Shown here: positions 1 to 6,579 of the stretch, piece after piece
How the letters are laid out: every line of letters starts with the position of its first letter
Position numbering within the stretch: the stretch's first letter is position 1
DNA from: Candidatus Liptonbacteria bacterium CG11_big_fil_rev_8_21_14_0_20_35_14
Lineage (GTDB): Bacteria > Patescibacteriota > Minisyncoccia > UBA6257 > XYB1-36-10
Assembly: GCA_002796205.1 (NCBI GenBank)
Contig: PCWO01000040.1
Span: 8,501 to 18,405 of the forward strand
Direction of reading: 5' to 3'
DNA: 9,905 nt
Notes under the pieces: generated by a model
Databases searched by the model: none
Told to the model about the DNA's origin: nothing
The model's input: the letters and a program-made list of their open reading frames with translations, nothing else
Translations under genes and position numbers: made by a program

Positions 1-5
1 CAATT

Positions 6-34
6 TTGACTACCTTAAAATAATAAGCTAATCT
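6..34 (+). promoter_or_regulatory. Possible promoter of the tRNA-Gly / 109-aa gene unit
   Basis: A TTGACT hexamer (6-11) is followed after 17 nt by TAATCT (29-34), which would start transcription about 2 nt before the tRNA. The -35 box is good and the -10 box is weak. The AT-rich setting makes chance matches easy, and a promoter before the window start is also possible. Confidence 0.35.
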
Positions 35-42
35 ATTTTTAG

Positions 43-118
43 GCGGTAGTAGTTCAGTTGGTAGAACGCAACCTTGCCAAGGTTGAGGTCGCCAGTTCAA
101 GTCTGGTCTACCGCTCCA
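43..118 (+). tRNA. tRNA-Gly (anticodon GCC), CCA encoded
   Basis: The full cloverleaf can be drawn by eye. The acceptor stem GCGGTAG (43-49) pairs with CTACCGC (108-114). The D stem is GTTC/GAAC (52-55/64-67). The anticodon stem CAACC/GGTTG (69-73/81-85) closes the loop TTGCCAA with anticodon GCC at 76-78. A five-base variable region follows, then the T arm GCCAG/CTGGT around TTCAAGT. The discriminator is T115 and the 3' CCA (116-118) is genomically encoded. GCC reads the glycine codons GGC and GGU. The A of the encoded CCA is also the A of an ATG that opens the next reading frame, so tRNA and downstream gene are physically fused in one transcript. Confidence 0.97.
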
Positions 119-447
119 TGAATAAAATAGAAAAAATAAAACCCGAAAAAGAAAACTTCTCTGAAGATGAGTTTATGTCTCGCGTTTGGGAGTTATATAA
201 TAGCTTAAAACACTCCATAGAAACCAGAGAAATGGGCTTAACAGAAATAGCTAAAATAACAGAGGATTTTCCTGAATTAAGTCGCTTCATTGAAGATAAA
301 GATGAAGATAAAGACGAAAATTTACATGAAAAAATTCTTAATTTTTTAACACACAAACTTAATAATGAAAAACAAAAAAAAGAATTAGACCAGGCTATAA
401 GACTTTGGTATCGTCAAAATAAAGATAATTTAAAAGCCGCCGCTTAA
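118..447 (+). CDS. Hypothetical protein, 109 aa, highly charged
   Basis: I do not recognise this protein. From the ATG at 118 it is 109 residues long, very rich in Lys, Glu and Asp, with an acidic DKDEDKDE tract near residues 55-63 and a Lys/Gln-rich helical stretch near residues 80-90. It has no signal peptide, membrane segment or Cys, so a small soluble cytoplasmic, mostly helical protein is likely. A frame continuing upstream to GTG 58 lies inside the tRNA and is not credible as coding. The ATG at 118 shares its A with the tRNA CCA and has no ribosome binding site. An in-frame ATG at 175 (91 aa) is the alternative start. It ends in Ala-Ala-Ala just before a strong terminator, which supports a real gene end. 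Confidence 0.6.
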   Translation: MNKIEKIKPEKENFSEDEFMSRVWELYNSLKHSIETREMGLTEIAKITEDFPELSRFIEDKDEDKDENLHEKILNFLTHKLNNEKQKKELDQAIRLWYRQNKDNLKAAA

Positions 448-448
448 A

Positions 449-486
449 TAAAAAACATCCGCCAAACAGGCGGATGTTTTTTATTT
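449..486. terminator. Bidirectional intrinsic terminator between convergent genes
   Basis: A perfect 9-bp stem, ACATCCGCC (455-463) with GGCGGATGT (469-477), has a 5-nt loop AAACA. It is flanked by A6 (450-455) and T6 (477-482), so it can end transcription on both strands. It serves the 109-aa gene on the plus strand and tyrS on the minus strand. The tyrS stop codon (481-483) overlaps the T tract. Confidence 0.92.
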
Positions 487-1671
487 AATCTTCACAAATA
501 TTTTTTTTCCTATCTTTACTATCTCGCCACCTGCTAACTGTTTATTTATATCCGCTTTTTCATTATTTATCTTAACTCCTCCCTGTTCTATTAATCTTCG
601 AGCCTCACTTTTAGAAGTATTATTTATTTTAACTATTAACCACACTAAATCTCTTGTTTTTTTATCTAGTTTTATTTCCTTAATTTCATTCGGATTTTCT
701 TTTTTAGAAAACACATTTTCCCATTCTTTTTGAGCCTCGCTAGCTTCTTTTTTGTCGTAATATATAGATACAATTTTTTCTGCCAATTGTTTCTTAAATT
801 TCATTGGATTCTCTTTTTCTATTTGAATTGATTTTTTAATTTTATCAATATCTTTATCGGATAAATCAGTCAATACTCTAAAATATTTAACGATCAAGCT
901 ATCTGGTGTAGACATTATTTTGCCAAACATATCATTTGGTTTATCAGTTACCCCTATATAGTTATTAAGAGATTTACTCATCTTATTAACCCCATCCAAA
1001 CCTTCAATTAACCAAGTTGTTAAAATATTTTGTTCACTCATATTGTATCTCTTTTGTATTTTTCTTCCCATTAAAAGATTAAATTTCTGATCAGTTCCAC
1101 CAATCTCTACGTCAGATTTTAAGGCTACAGAGTCATAACCTTGTAAGAGGGGATATATAATCTCAAGTAAAGAAACATCCTGATCACTGCTTAATCTTTT
1201 TTTAAAATCATCTCTCTCTAGAGCTCTCTGAACTGTTATTTTTGACGTTAATTCATGAAAATCTAAAATGGACCATTTATTAAACCACTCACTATTATAT
1301 CGTATCTCTGCTTTTTTTAAATCAATAACTTTTGAAGCCTGCGTTAAGTAGTTTTCCATATTTTTCTGAACCTCTTTAAAGCTCAATTTTTTTCGCATCT
1401 CATTTTTACCCGAAGGATCCCCTATAGTAGCTGTAAAATCTCCAATTAAAAGAATAGTCTTGTGTCCTAAATTTTGAAATTCTCTAAGTTTTTTTAAAGC
1501 TACTGTATGTCCAAGGTGAATATCAGGCGAAGTTGGGTCTATGCCAAATTTAACTCTAAGTCGCTTACCGCTTTTTAAAGCCTTTATTAAATCTTTTTCT
1601 ATGATTACCTCCTCTACTCCTCGCGTTAGTAATTCTTTAATTTTTTTTGCATCTGTAGAAACTTTATTCAT
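481..1671 (-). CDS. tyrS: Tyrosyl-tRNA synthetase
   Basis: This cytoplasmic class I aminoacyl-tRNA synthetase activates tyrosine with ATP and charges tRNA-Tyr. The class I signatures are visible: HLGH at residues 52-55, within an IDPTSPDIHLGHT context, and KMSKS at residues 230-234. The Rossmann catalytic domain fills roughly residues 30-270, including the LIGDFTATIGDPSGK stretch. An S4 RNA-binding domain occupies the C-terminus, about residues 335-396. HLGH and KMSKS place it with the TyrZ-like branch rather than the E. coli TyrS branch (HVGH/KFGKT). Its 396 aa are normal for the family. The ATG at 1671 has no Shine-Dalgarno sequence. Only about 35 nt separate it from an upstream intrinsic terminator, and I see no promoter in that gap, so expression may depend on readthrough of the leader (1672-1903). 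Confidence 0.97.
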   Translation of the reverse strand: MNKVSTDAKKIKELLTRGVEEVIIEKDLIKALKSGKRLRVKFGIDPTSPDIHLGHTVALKKLREFQNLGHKTILLIGDFTATIGDPSGKNEMRKKLSFKEVQKNMENYLTQASKVIDLKKAEIRYNSEWFNKWSILDFHELTSKITVQRALERDDFKKRLSSDQDVSLLEIIYPLLQGYDSVALKSDVEIGGTDQKFNLLMGRKIQKRYNMSEQNILTTWLIEGLDGVNKMSKSLNNYIGVTDKPNDMFGKIMSTPDSLIVKYFRVLTDLSDKDIDKIKKSIQIEKENPMKFKKQLAEKIVSIYYDKKEASEAQKEWENVFSKKENPNEIKEIKLDKKTRDLVWLIVKINNTSKSEARRLIEQGGVKINNEKADINKQLAGGEIVKIGKKIFVKIK

Positions 1672-1703
1672 CTACTTAAATGTAAATCACTTTTACCAAA
1701 AGC

Positions 1704-1738
1704 GCAAAAAATAAAAAAGGGAGACATCCTGTCTCCCC
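1704..1738 (-). terminator. Intrinsic terminator between the 24-aa ORF and tyrS
   Basis: On the minus strand GGGAGACA pairs perfectly with TGTCTCCC (1719-1737, 8 bp) around a GGA loop, followed by T6 (1718-1713) and then ATTTTTT. It is a textbook Rho-independent terminator. It lies after the 24-codon ORF and about 35-40 nt before the tyrS start, in the same orientation as both. Confidence 0.88.
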
Positions 1739-1789
1739 CAACCCTAACCTCATTTAGCGCACTCCGTCGCCAACAATATTGTCATCTAT

Positions 1790-1864
1790 TTACGAACGGC
1801 TCACCGTGCCGTCGCTGTAGACGACGTAATTTTTTGTTGAAAAAACTACATATGTATCTTTCAT
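1790..1864 (-). CDS. 24-aa small ORF, possible tyrS leader peptide
   Basis: This short frame runs from ATG (1864-1862) to TAA (1792-1790). It is preceded by GGGAG (1876-1872) with 7-nt spacing, the only clear Shine-Dalgarno site in the window, and by a consensus promoter; a terminator follows. The peptide has three Tyr (residues 5, 13, 16) and five Val, and a repeated pentapeptide, YVVFS (5-9) and YVVYS (13-17). The repeat is encoded by different codons each time. The second half uses mostly GC-ending codons, unlike neighbouring genes, perhaps because RNA structure matters there. There is no long hydrophobic segment. It could be a regulatory leader peptide for tyrS or a functional microprotein; I do not recognise a family. 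Confidence 0.65.
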   Translation of the reverse strand: MKDTYVVFSTKNYVVYSDGTVSRS

Positions 1865-1907
1865 CGGCTTTCTCCCTTCTAAAATATTTGACTCCAATTC
1901 TGCTATA

Positions 1908-1936
1908 ATTATAACATACATAAATACAAATGTCAA
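1908..1936 (-). promoter_or_regulatory. Consensus sigma-70-type promoter toward the 24-aa ORF and tyrS
   Basis: On the minus strand TTGACA (1936-1931) and TATAAT (1913-1908) match the consensus at all 12 positions, with the ideal 17-nt spacer. Transcription should start near 1901-1903, giving about 37 nt of leader before the small ORF and about 230 nt before tyrS. It is the strongest promoter I can see in the window and the only clear one for tyrS. Confidence 0.88.
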
Positions 1937-1948
1937 TACCACCTAATA

Positions 1949-1977
1949 TTGCTTATTTAAAGCCTTTTTGATACTAT
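1949..1977 (+). promoter_or_regulatory. Possible promoter of the uvrBAC operon
   Basis: TTGCTT (1949-1954) and TACTAT (1972-1977) are 17 nt apart and would start transcription near 1984, about 60 nt before uvrB. The match is partial (3/6 and 4/6) in an AT-rich region, so this is tentative. It lies just behind, and divergent from, the strong minus-strand promoter. I see no LexA-type operator. Confidence 0.35.
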
Positions 1978-2001
1978 AAACACATAAATAAACAGATAGT
2001 A

Positions 2002-2027
2002 CCCCCTATATATCCTAAACTTGGGGG
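2002..2027 (+). other. C5/G5 stem in the uvrB 5' leader
   Basis: CCCCC (2002-2006) can pair with GGGGG (2023-2027) across a 16-nt AT-rich loop. This is followed two bases later by TTTTTCTATTTT. It could be a weak terminator/attenuator or a leader stem ahead of uvrB, or chance. The short stem and large loop keep confidence low. Confidence 0.25.
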
Positions 2028-2046
2028 CATTTTTCTATTTTAAAAC

Positions 2047-4053
2047 ATGCAATTCAAAATAGACTCTAAATTTAAACCCGCCGGTGATCAGCCCCAAGCT
2101 ATTAAAAGCCTTGTTAACGGCCTAAACAAAAAAGCCAAGTTTCAAACTCTTTTAGGTGTTACCGGCTCCGGTAAAACCTTTACTATGGCTAAGGTTATAG
2201 AAGAAACTCAAAGACCGACTTTAGTAATCGCTCACAATAAAACTCTAGCCGCCCAGTTGGTTAATGAGTTTAGAGAATTTTTTCCTAGTAACGCTGTTGA
2301 ATATTTTGTTTCATACTACGACTACTACCAACCGGAAGCCTATCTTCCGGGCTCCGATACCTATATAGAAAAAGAGGCTCAAATAAATAATGAGATAGAT
2401 AGATTGCGTCACTCCGCCACTCAATCTCTTTTAACTAGAGGCGACGTTATTATCGTCGCCTCTGTTTCCTGTATCTACGGACTAGGTACTCCGGATTTAT
2501 ATAAAAAACATTCTGTCATAGTAAATAAAGGCGATAAATTAAGTCGCCCTGATTTTTTAAGAGTTTTAATAGATCTTAAGTTTAATCGAACGAGTAGTGA
2601 ATTGGTTCGCGGTTCTTTTAGAAGTCGCGCTGATTTAGTTGAAATCTATCCCGCCAATCAGGAAATAATTTATCGTCTTCATGGTCTAGGTAGAGCTATA
2701 AACAAAATAGAGGCCATTAATCCAACTACCAGAAATATAATAGAGGAGTTAAAATATATAATTATATTTCCCACCTCTCATTTTGTCACCGACGAAGTTT
2801 CAAGAGATAAGGCTTTAAAAACTATTCAAAAAGAACTGGATGAACAATTAAAATATTTTGAAAAAAATAATCTTCTTTTAGAGCACGAAAGATTATCTCG
2901 TCGCACTAGATATGATCTAGAACTTATCAGGGAAGTTGGTTATTGTAATGGTATTGAAAACTACTCCAGGCATTTTGACGGTCGCCGTGTTGGCGAGCCG
3001 GCCGCTACTTTGTTTTCGTATTTTCCTAAAAACTTTATAACCATGATCGATGAATCCCATGTTACCGTTCCTCAAGTCGGGGCTATGTATAATGGCGATA
3101 GAGCCCGAAAAAAATCTCTTATTGATAATGGTTTTCGCCTGCCGAGTGCCTATGATAATAGACCCTTAAAATTTGCCGAATTTGAAAAATCTATCGGTCA
3201 AACTATATTTGTTTCCGCCACCCCAAGCACCTACGAAAAAGAACACTCCACCAATATTGCCGAGCAAATCATTAGACCGACTGGCCTGATTGATCCAGCA
3301 GTCTCTATCCGTCCAATTGTGGAAAATAAGACTAAGCAAACTAAAAGTCAGGTGGATGATCTTATAGTCGAAACCAAAAAAAGAGCTCTAAAAAATGAAC
3401 GCGTTTTGGTAACTACCTTAACTAAAAAAATGGCCGAGGATTTAACCGAATATTTAACCGAGCAAAACGTTAAGACTAAATATCTCCATAGCGATATTCA
3501 AACCATAGATAGAATTCGTATTCTGACTGAATTTAGACAAGGTAAATTTGATTGTCTGGTTGGGGTTAATCTTTTAAGAGAAGGCTTAGACCTTCCCGAG
3601 GTAACTCTGGTTGCTATTTTAGATGCCGATAAAGAAGGTTTTTTAAGAAGCGAGACCTCTCTTATTCAAACTATCGGTCGCGCCGCCCGTAATGTTTTGG
3701 GCGAGGTTATTTTATACGCCGATCGTTTAACGGGATCTATGGCAAGAGCTATAGGCGAAACTAACAGAAGAAGAATTAAACAAATTGCCTATAATAAAAA
3801 ACACAACATTACGCCTCAAACTATTAAAAAAGAAATTAAAGATATAACTAAGATTTGGGGTATAGGTTCGGGAGATGCTAAATCAATACTGGAAATAGAA
3901 CTCAAAGCCATTCCAAAAGAGAAAATAAATATTTTAATAAAACAAAAAGAAATTGAAATGAGATCAGCCTCAAAAAATCTAGAATTTGAATTAGCCGCCA
4001 TTTTAAGAGATGAGATAAATTTATTAAAAAAAGAAGATAAAAATAAAAAATAA
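2047..4053 (+). CDS. uvrB: UvrABC excinuclease subunit B (damage-verifying helicase)
   Basis: UvrB takes over damaged DNA from UvrA, inserts a beta-hairpin to verify the lesion with limited helicase activity, and recruits UvrC for incision. The order of motifs is complete. Walker A GVTGSGKT is at residues 37-44. The aromatic hairpin segment YYDYYQPEAY is at 90-99. DESH (motif II) is followed by FVSATPSTYE and then GVNLLREGLDLPEV. QTIGRAARN (motif VI) precedes a C-terminal UVR domain (about 630-665) that contacts UvrC. At 668 aa it is full length. No Shine-Dalgarno site precedes ATG 2047, as is usual here. It opens the uvrB-uvrA-uvrC operon, with uvrA starting 2 nt after its stop. Confidence 0.98.
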   Translation: MQFKIDSKFKPAGDQPQAIKSLVNGLNKKAKFQTLLGVTGSGKTFTMAKVIEETQRPTLVIAHNKTLAAQLVNEFREFFPSNAVEYFVSYYDYYQPEAYLPGSDTYIEKEAQINNEIDRLRHSATQSLLTRGDVIIVASVSCIYGLGTPDLYKKHSVIVNKGDKLSRPDFLRVLIDLKFNRTSSELVRGSFRSRADLVEIYPANQEIIYRLHGLGRAINKIEAINPTTRNIIEELKYIIIFPTSHFVTDEVSRDKALKTIQKELDEQLKYFEKNNLLLEHERLSRRTRYDLELIREVGYCNGIENYSRHFDGRRVGEPAATLFSYFPKNFITMIDESHVTVPQVGAMYNGDRARKKSLIDNGFRLPSAYDNRPLKFAEFEKSIGQTIFVSATPSTYEKEHSTNIAEQIIRPTGLIDPAVSIRPIVENKTKQTKSQVDDLIVETKKRALKNERVLVTTLTKKMAEDLTEYLTEQNVKTKYLHSDIQTIDRIRILTEFRQGKFDCLVGVNLLREGLDLPEVTLVAILDADKEGFLRSETSLIQTIGRAARNVLGEVILYADRLTGSMARAIGETNRRRIKQIAYNKKHNITPQTIKKEIKDITKIWGIGSGDAKSILEIELKAIPKEKINILIKQKEIEMRSASKNLEFELAAILRDEINLLKKEDKNKK

Positions 4054-4055
4054 AT

Positions 4056-6578
4056 ATGCAAGACAAAATAATTATTAAAGGCGCCCGTGAGCACAATTTA
4101 AAAAATATAAATCTAGAAATCCCTAGAAACAAAATGACGGTCTTTACCGGTGTTTCCGGTTCGGGCAAATCTTCCTTGGCCTTTGATACTATCTTTGCCG
4201 AAGGCCAAAGACGTTATGTTGAATCTCTCTCCGCCTACGCTAGGCAATTTTTAGGGCAAATGCAAAAGCCGGATGTCGACGAAATAGAGGGTCTCTCTCC
4301 GGCTATCTCAATCGATCAAAAAGCCCATAGTAGTAACCCTAGATCAACCGTCGCCACTATCACCGAAATATACGATTATTTAAGAGTTTTATTTGCCAGA
4401 ATCGGTGAGCCTCACTGCCCTAATGGTCACGGTAAAATAGAAAGATTAACTATTGACGAAATGGTAGATATTATTATCAAAGAAGTGACTGACGCCTATA
4501 AAGCGCCAAAAAATAAAACCAATGAGACTAAGTTTTTATCTCCAGTAGTTAGAGGTAGAAAAGGGGAATATTATCAAATGTTATACGATATGTATAACAC
4601 CGGCTTTATGAACGCTCGCATAGATGGCGTAGAACTTCCTCTTTCCGAAAGAATAGAGCTAGATAAAAACAAAACTCACACTATAGAAATAATTACCGAT
4701 ATTTTAACTAAAGATGACTTCACTAAAATAGATAAAGATAAAAGACAAAGATTGTCCGAGTCTATTGAAACCACCGTTGACTATAGTAATGGTCTTTTAA
4801 CCATTCTTCTTCCAAACGGTCAGGAATTTACCCTCTCCTCCGAGCATTCCTGTCCGGTTTGTAATTTTAGTTTTCCAGAAATAGAGCCAAGGCTTTTTTC
4901 GTTTAACTCTCCCTACGGTGCTTGCGAAACCTGTCACGGAATTGGCACAGAAAATATTTTTTCAAGTAAAATCTGTCCTGTCTGTCTTGGTAAAAGATTA
5001 AGAAATGAGTCTTTATATGTTTGGATAGGCGATAGAAGTATTTCCGATGTTGTCGGTATGGATATTGAACAGGCTATTAATTTTTTTATATCTTTAAAAT
5101 TATCAAGCAGACAAAAAGAAATTTCCGAATCTATTATGAAAGAGGTTCTAAATCGTTTAGAGTTTATGCAAAACGTCGGCTTGGAATATCTAACTTTAAA
5201 TCGTAAAGCCGGCACTCTCTCGGGTGGTGAGGCTCAACGTATCAGGCTTGCCTCTCAAGTTGGCTCTCAACTGGTTGGAGCTCTCTATGTTTTAGACGAG
5301 CCAACTATTGGCCTTCATCAAGAGGATAACAACAGACTTATTAAAACCTTAATTAATTTAAGAGACATTGGTAATACCATTATCGTTGTTGAGCACGACA
5401 CGGATACTATTAAAGCCGCCGACTATATGGTTGATTTTGGTCCCGAGGCCGGCAAGCATGGTGGTGAGATTATCGCCCACGGCACCATACCAAAAATATT
5501 TGCAGATAAAAAATCTCTTACCGCCGCCTATTTAAGAGGTGATAAAAAAATAGATATTCCCGGTAGAAGGCCGATTAAAAGAATCCACGACTCCCTAAAA
5601 ATCAGAGGCGCCAACATTCATAATTTAAAAAATGTAGATATTGATATTCCCCTTAGAAGATTTACCTGTGTTACCGGTGTATCCGGTTCCGGTAAAAGCT
5701 CTTTAATGTACGACTCTGTTTATAAAATACTTTCTAACAGACTTAACGGTACCGGTTATAAAGCCGGTCAGGTCAATGATATTAAAGGGATAGAATATTT
5801 AGATAAAACTATTTTAATAGATCAATCTCCTATCGGTCGTACCCCCAGAAGTAATCCAGCTACCTATACCGGACTTTGGGGGCCTATTAGAGAATTATTT
5901 TCCGCCACTCCGGAAGCTAAATTTAGAAACTACAAACCGGGCCGATTTAGCTTTAATGTTAAAGGCGGTCGTTGTGCCAATTGTCAGGGTCATGGCTTGA
6001 TCGCCATTGAAATGCATTTTCTTCCAACTGTCTACGTTGAATGTGAAGTCTGTAAAGGTAAACGCTTTAACAGAGAAACTTTAGAGGTGCACTATAAAAA
6101 GAAAAATATCGCCGAAGTCTTAAAAATGACTATTGACGAAGCCGAAATTTTTTTTGCCGATGTCTATATGATTCACGATAAATTAAAAGTCCTTAAAGAG
6201 GTTGGTCTAGGTTATATTGAGCTGGGGCAACCCGCCACCACTCTTTCCGGGGGCGAGGCTCAAAGAGTTAAGCTAGCCAACGAATTATCAAAAAGATCAA
6301 CCGGCAAAACTTTTTATCTATTAGACGAACCAACCACCGGACTTCATTTTGAGGACATAAATAAATTATTAAAAATTCTTCAAAAGCTAACTGATAAAGG
6401 CAATACCGTTGTCGTTATTGAGCATAATTTAGATGTTATAAAAACCGCCGACTATGTTATTGATCTAGGACCAACTGGCGGAGTCAATGGGGGAGAAATA
6501 GTAGCTATTGGTACCCCCGAGGAAATAGCTAGTAATAAAAATTCCCTAACCGGCAAACACCTTAAAAAATATTTATAA
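4056..6578 (+). CDS. uvrA: UvrABC excinuclease subunit A, lacking the insertion domain
   Basis: UvrA is the damage-sensing ABC-type ATPase that dimerises on DNA and loads UvrB. Both ATPase modules are complete: Walker A at residues 32-39 and 541-548 (GVSGSGKS), LSGGEAQR signatures near 388 and in the C-terminal half, and Walker B LDEPT (LDEPTIGLH, LDEPTTGLH). The UvrB-binding region (about 130-250, with VVRGRKGEY) is present. Zinc-type Cys pairs occur at 266/269, 290/293, 307/310, 640/643 and 663/666. Only 13 residues separate C293 from C307, where typical UvrA carries an insertion domain of roughly 100 residues. This accounts for 840 aa against about 940. It is the middle gene of the operon, starting 2 nt after uvrB and ending 1 nt before uvrC. 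Confidence 0.98.
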   Translation: MQDKIIIKGAREHNLKNINLEIPRNKMTVFTGVSGSGKSSLAFDTIFAEGQRRYVESLSAYARQFLGQMQKPDVDEIEGLSPAISIDQKAHSSNPRSTVATITEIYDYLRVLFARIGEPHCPNGHGKIERLTIDEMVDIIIKEVTDAYKAPKNKTNETKFLSPVVRGRKGEYYQMLYDMYNTGFMNARIDGVELPLSERIELDKNKTHTIEIITDILTKDDFTKIDKDKRQRLSESIETTVDYSNGLLTILLPNGQEFTLSSEHSCPVCNFSFPEIEPRLFSFNSPYGACETCHGIGTENIFSSKICPVCLGKRLRNESLYVWIGDRSISDVVGMDIEQAINFFISLKLSSRQKEISESIMKEVLNRLEFMQNVGLEYLTLNRKAGTLSGGEAQRIRLASQVGSQLVGALYVLDEPTIGLHQEDNNRLIKTLINLRDIGNTIIVVEHDTDTIKAADYMVDFGPEAGKHGGEIIAHGTIPKIFADKKSLTAAYLRGDKKIDIPGRRPIKRIHDSLKIRGANIHNLKNVDIDIPLRRFTCVTGVSGSGKSSLMYDSVYKILSNRLNGTGYKAGQVNDIKGIEYLDKTILIDQSPIGRTPRSNPATYTGLWGPIRELFSATPEAKFRNYKPGRFSFNVKGGRCANCQGHGLIAIEMHFLPTVYVECEVCKGKRFNRETLEVHYKKKNIAEVLKMTIDEAEIFFADVYMIHDKLKVLKEVGLGYIELGQPATTLSGGEAQRVKLANELSKRSTGKTFYLLDEPTTGLHFEDINKLLKILQKLTDKGNTVVVIEHNLDVIKTADYVIDLGPTGGVNGGEIVAIGTPEEIASNKNSLTGKHLKKYL

Positions 6579-6579
6579 A

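Larger units (their letters stand above)
1672..1903 (-). promoter_or_regulatory. Candidate attenuation leader upstream of tyrS
   Basis: Between the predicted start of transcription (about 1901-1903) and the tyrS ATG lie, in order, a Shine-Dalgarno site, a 24-codon ORF with three Tyr codons, a structured GC-rich stretch, and an intrinsic terminator. That is the layout of a peptide-coupled attenuator. Two short stems in the ORF exclude each other because they share ACG: CGTCG with CGACG, placing the third Tyr codon in its loop, and ACGGC with GCCGT. I see no T-box consensus sequence, so this is not an obvious T-box riboswitch. I could not identify a convincing antiterminator by eye, so the mechanism remains inference. 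The competing reading is an independent micro-gene with its own terminator. Confidence 0.45.

Noticed and set aside
58..117. Coding start at GTG 58 for the 109-aa gene
   Set aside because: This extension lies wholly inside the tRNA-Gly, whose complete cloverleaf explains the sequence.
1672..1903. T-box riboswitch upstream of tyrS
   Set aside because: No recognisable T-box consensus segment or extended specifier stem; a translated leader fits better.
2036..2047. Leaderless start of uvrB from a TATTTT box 6 nt before the ATG
   Set aside because: The hexamer spacing would fit, but there is no -35 at a suitable distance and T-rich hexamers are common here.
3816..4168. Minus-strand frames with hydrophobic products across the uvrB/uvrA junction
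   Set aside because: They are antisense to Lys-rich, AT-rich coding sequence, which naturally yields Phe/Leu-rich antisense frames.
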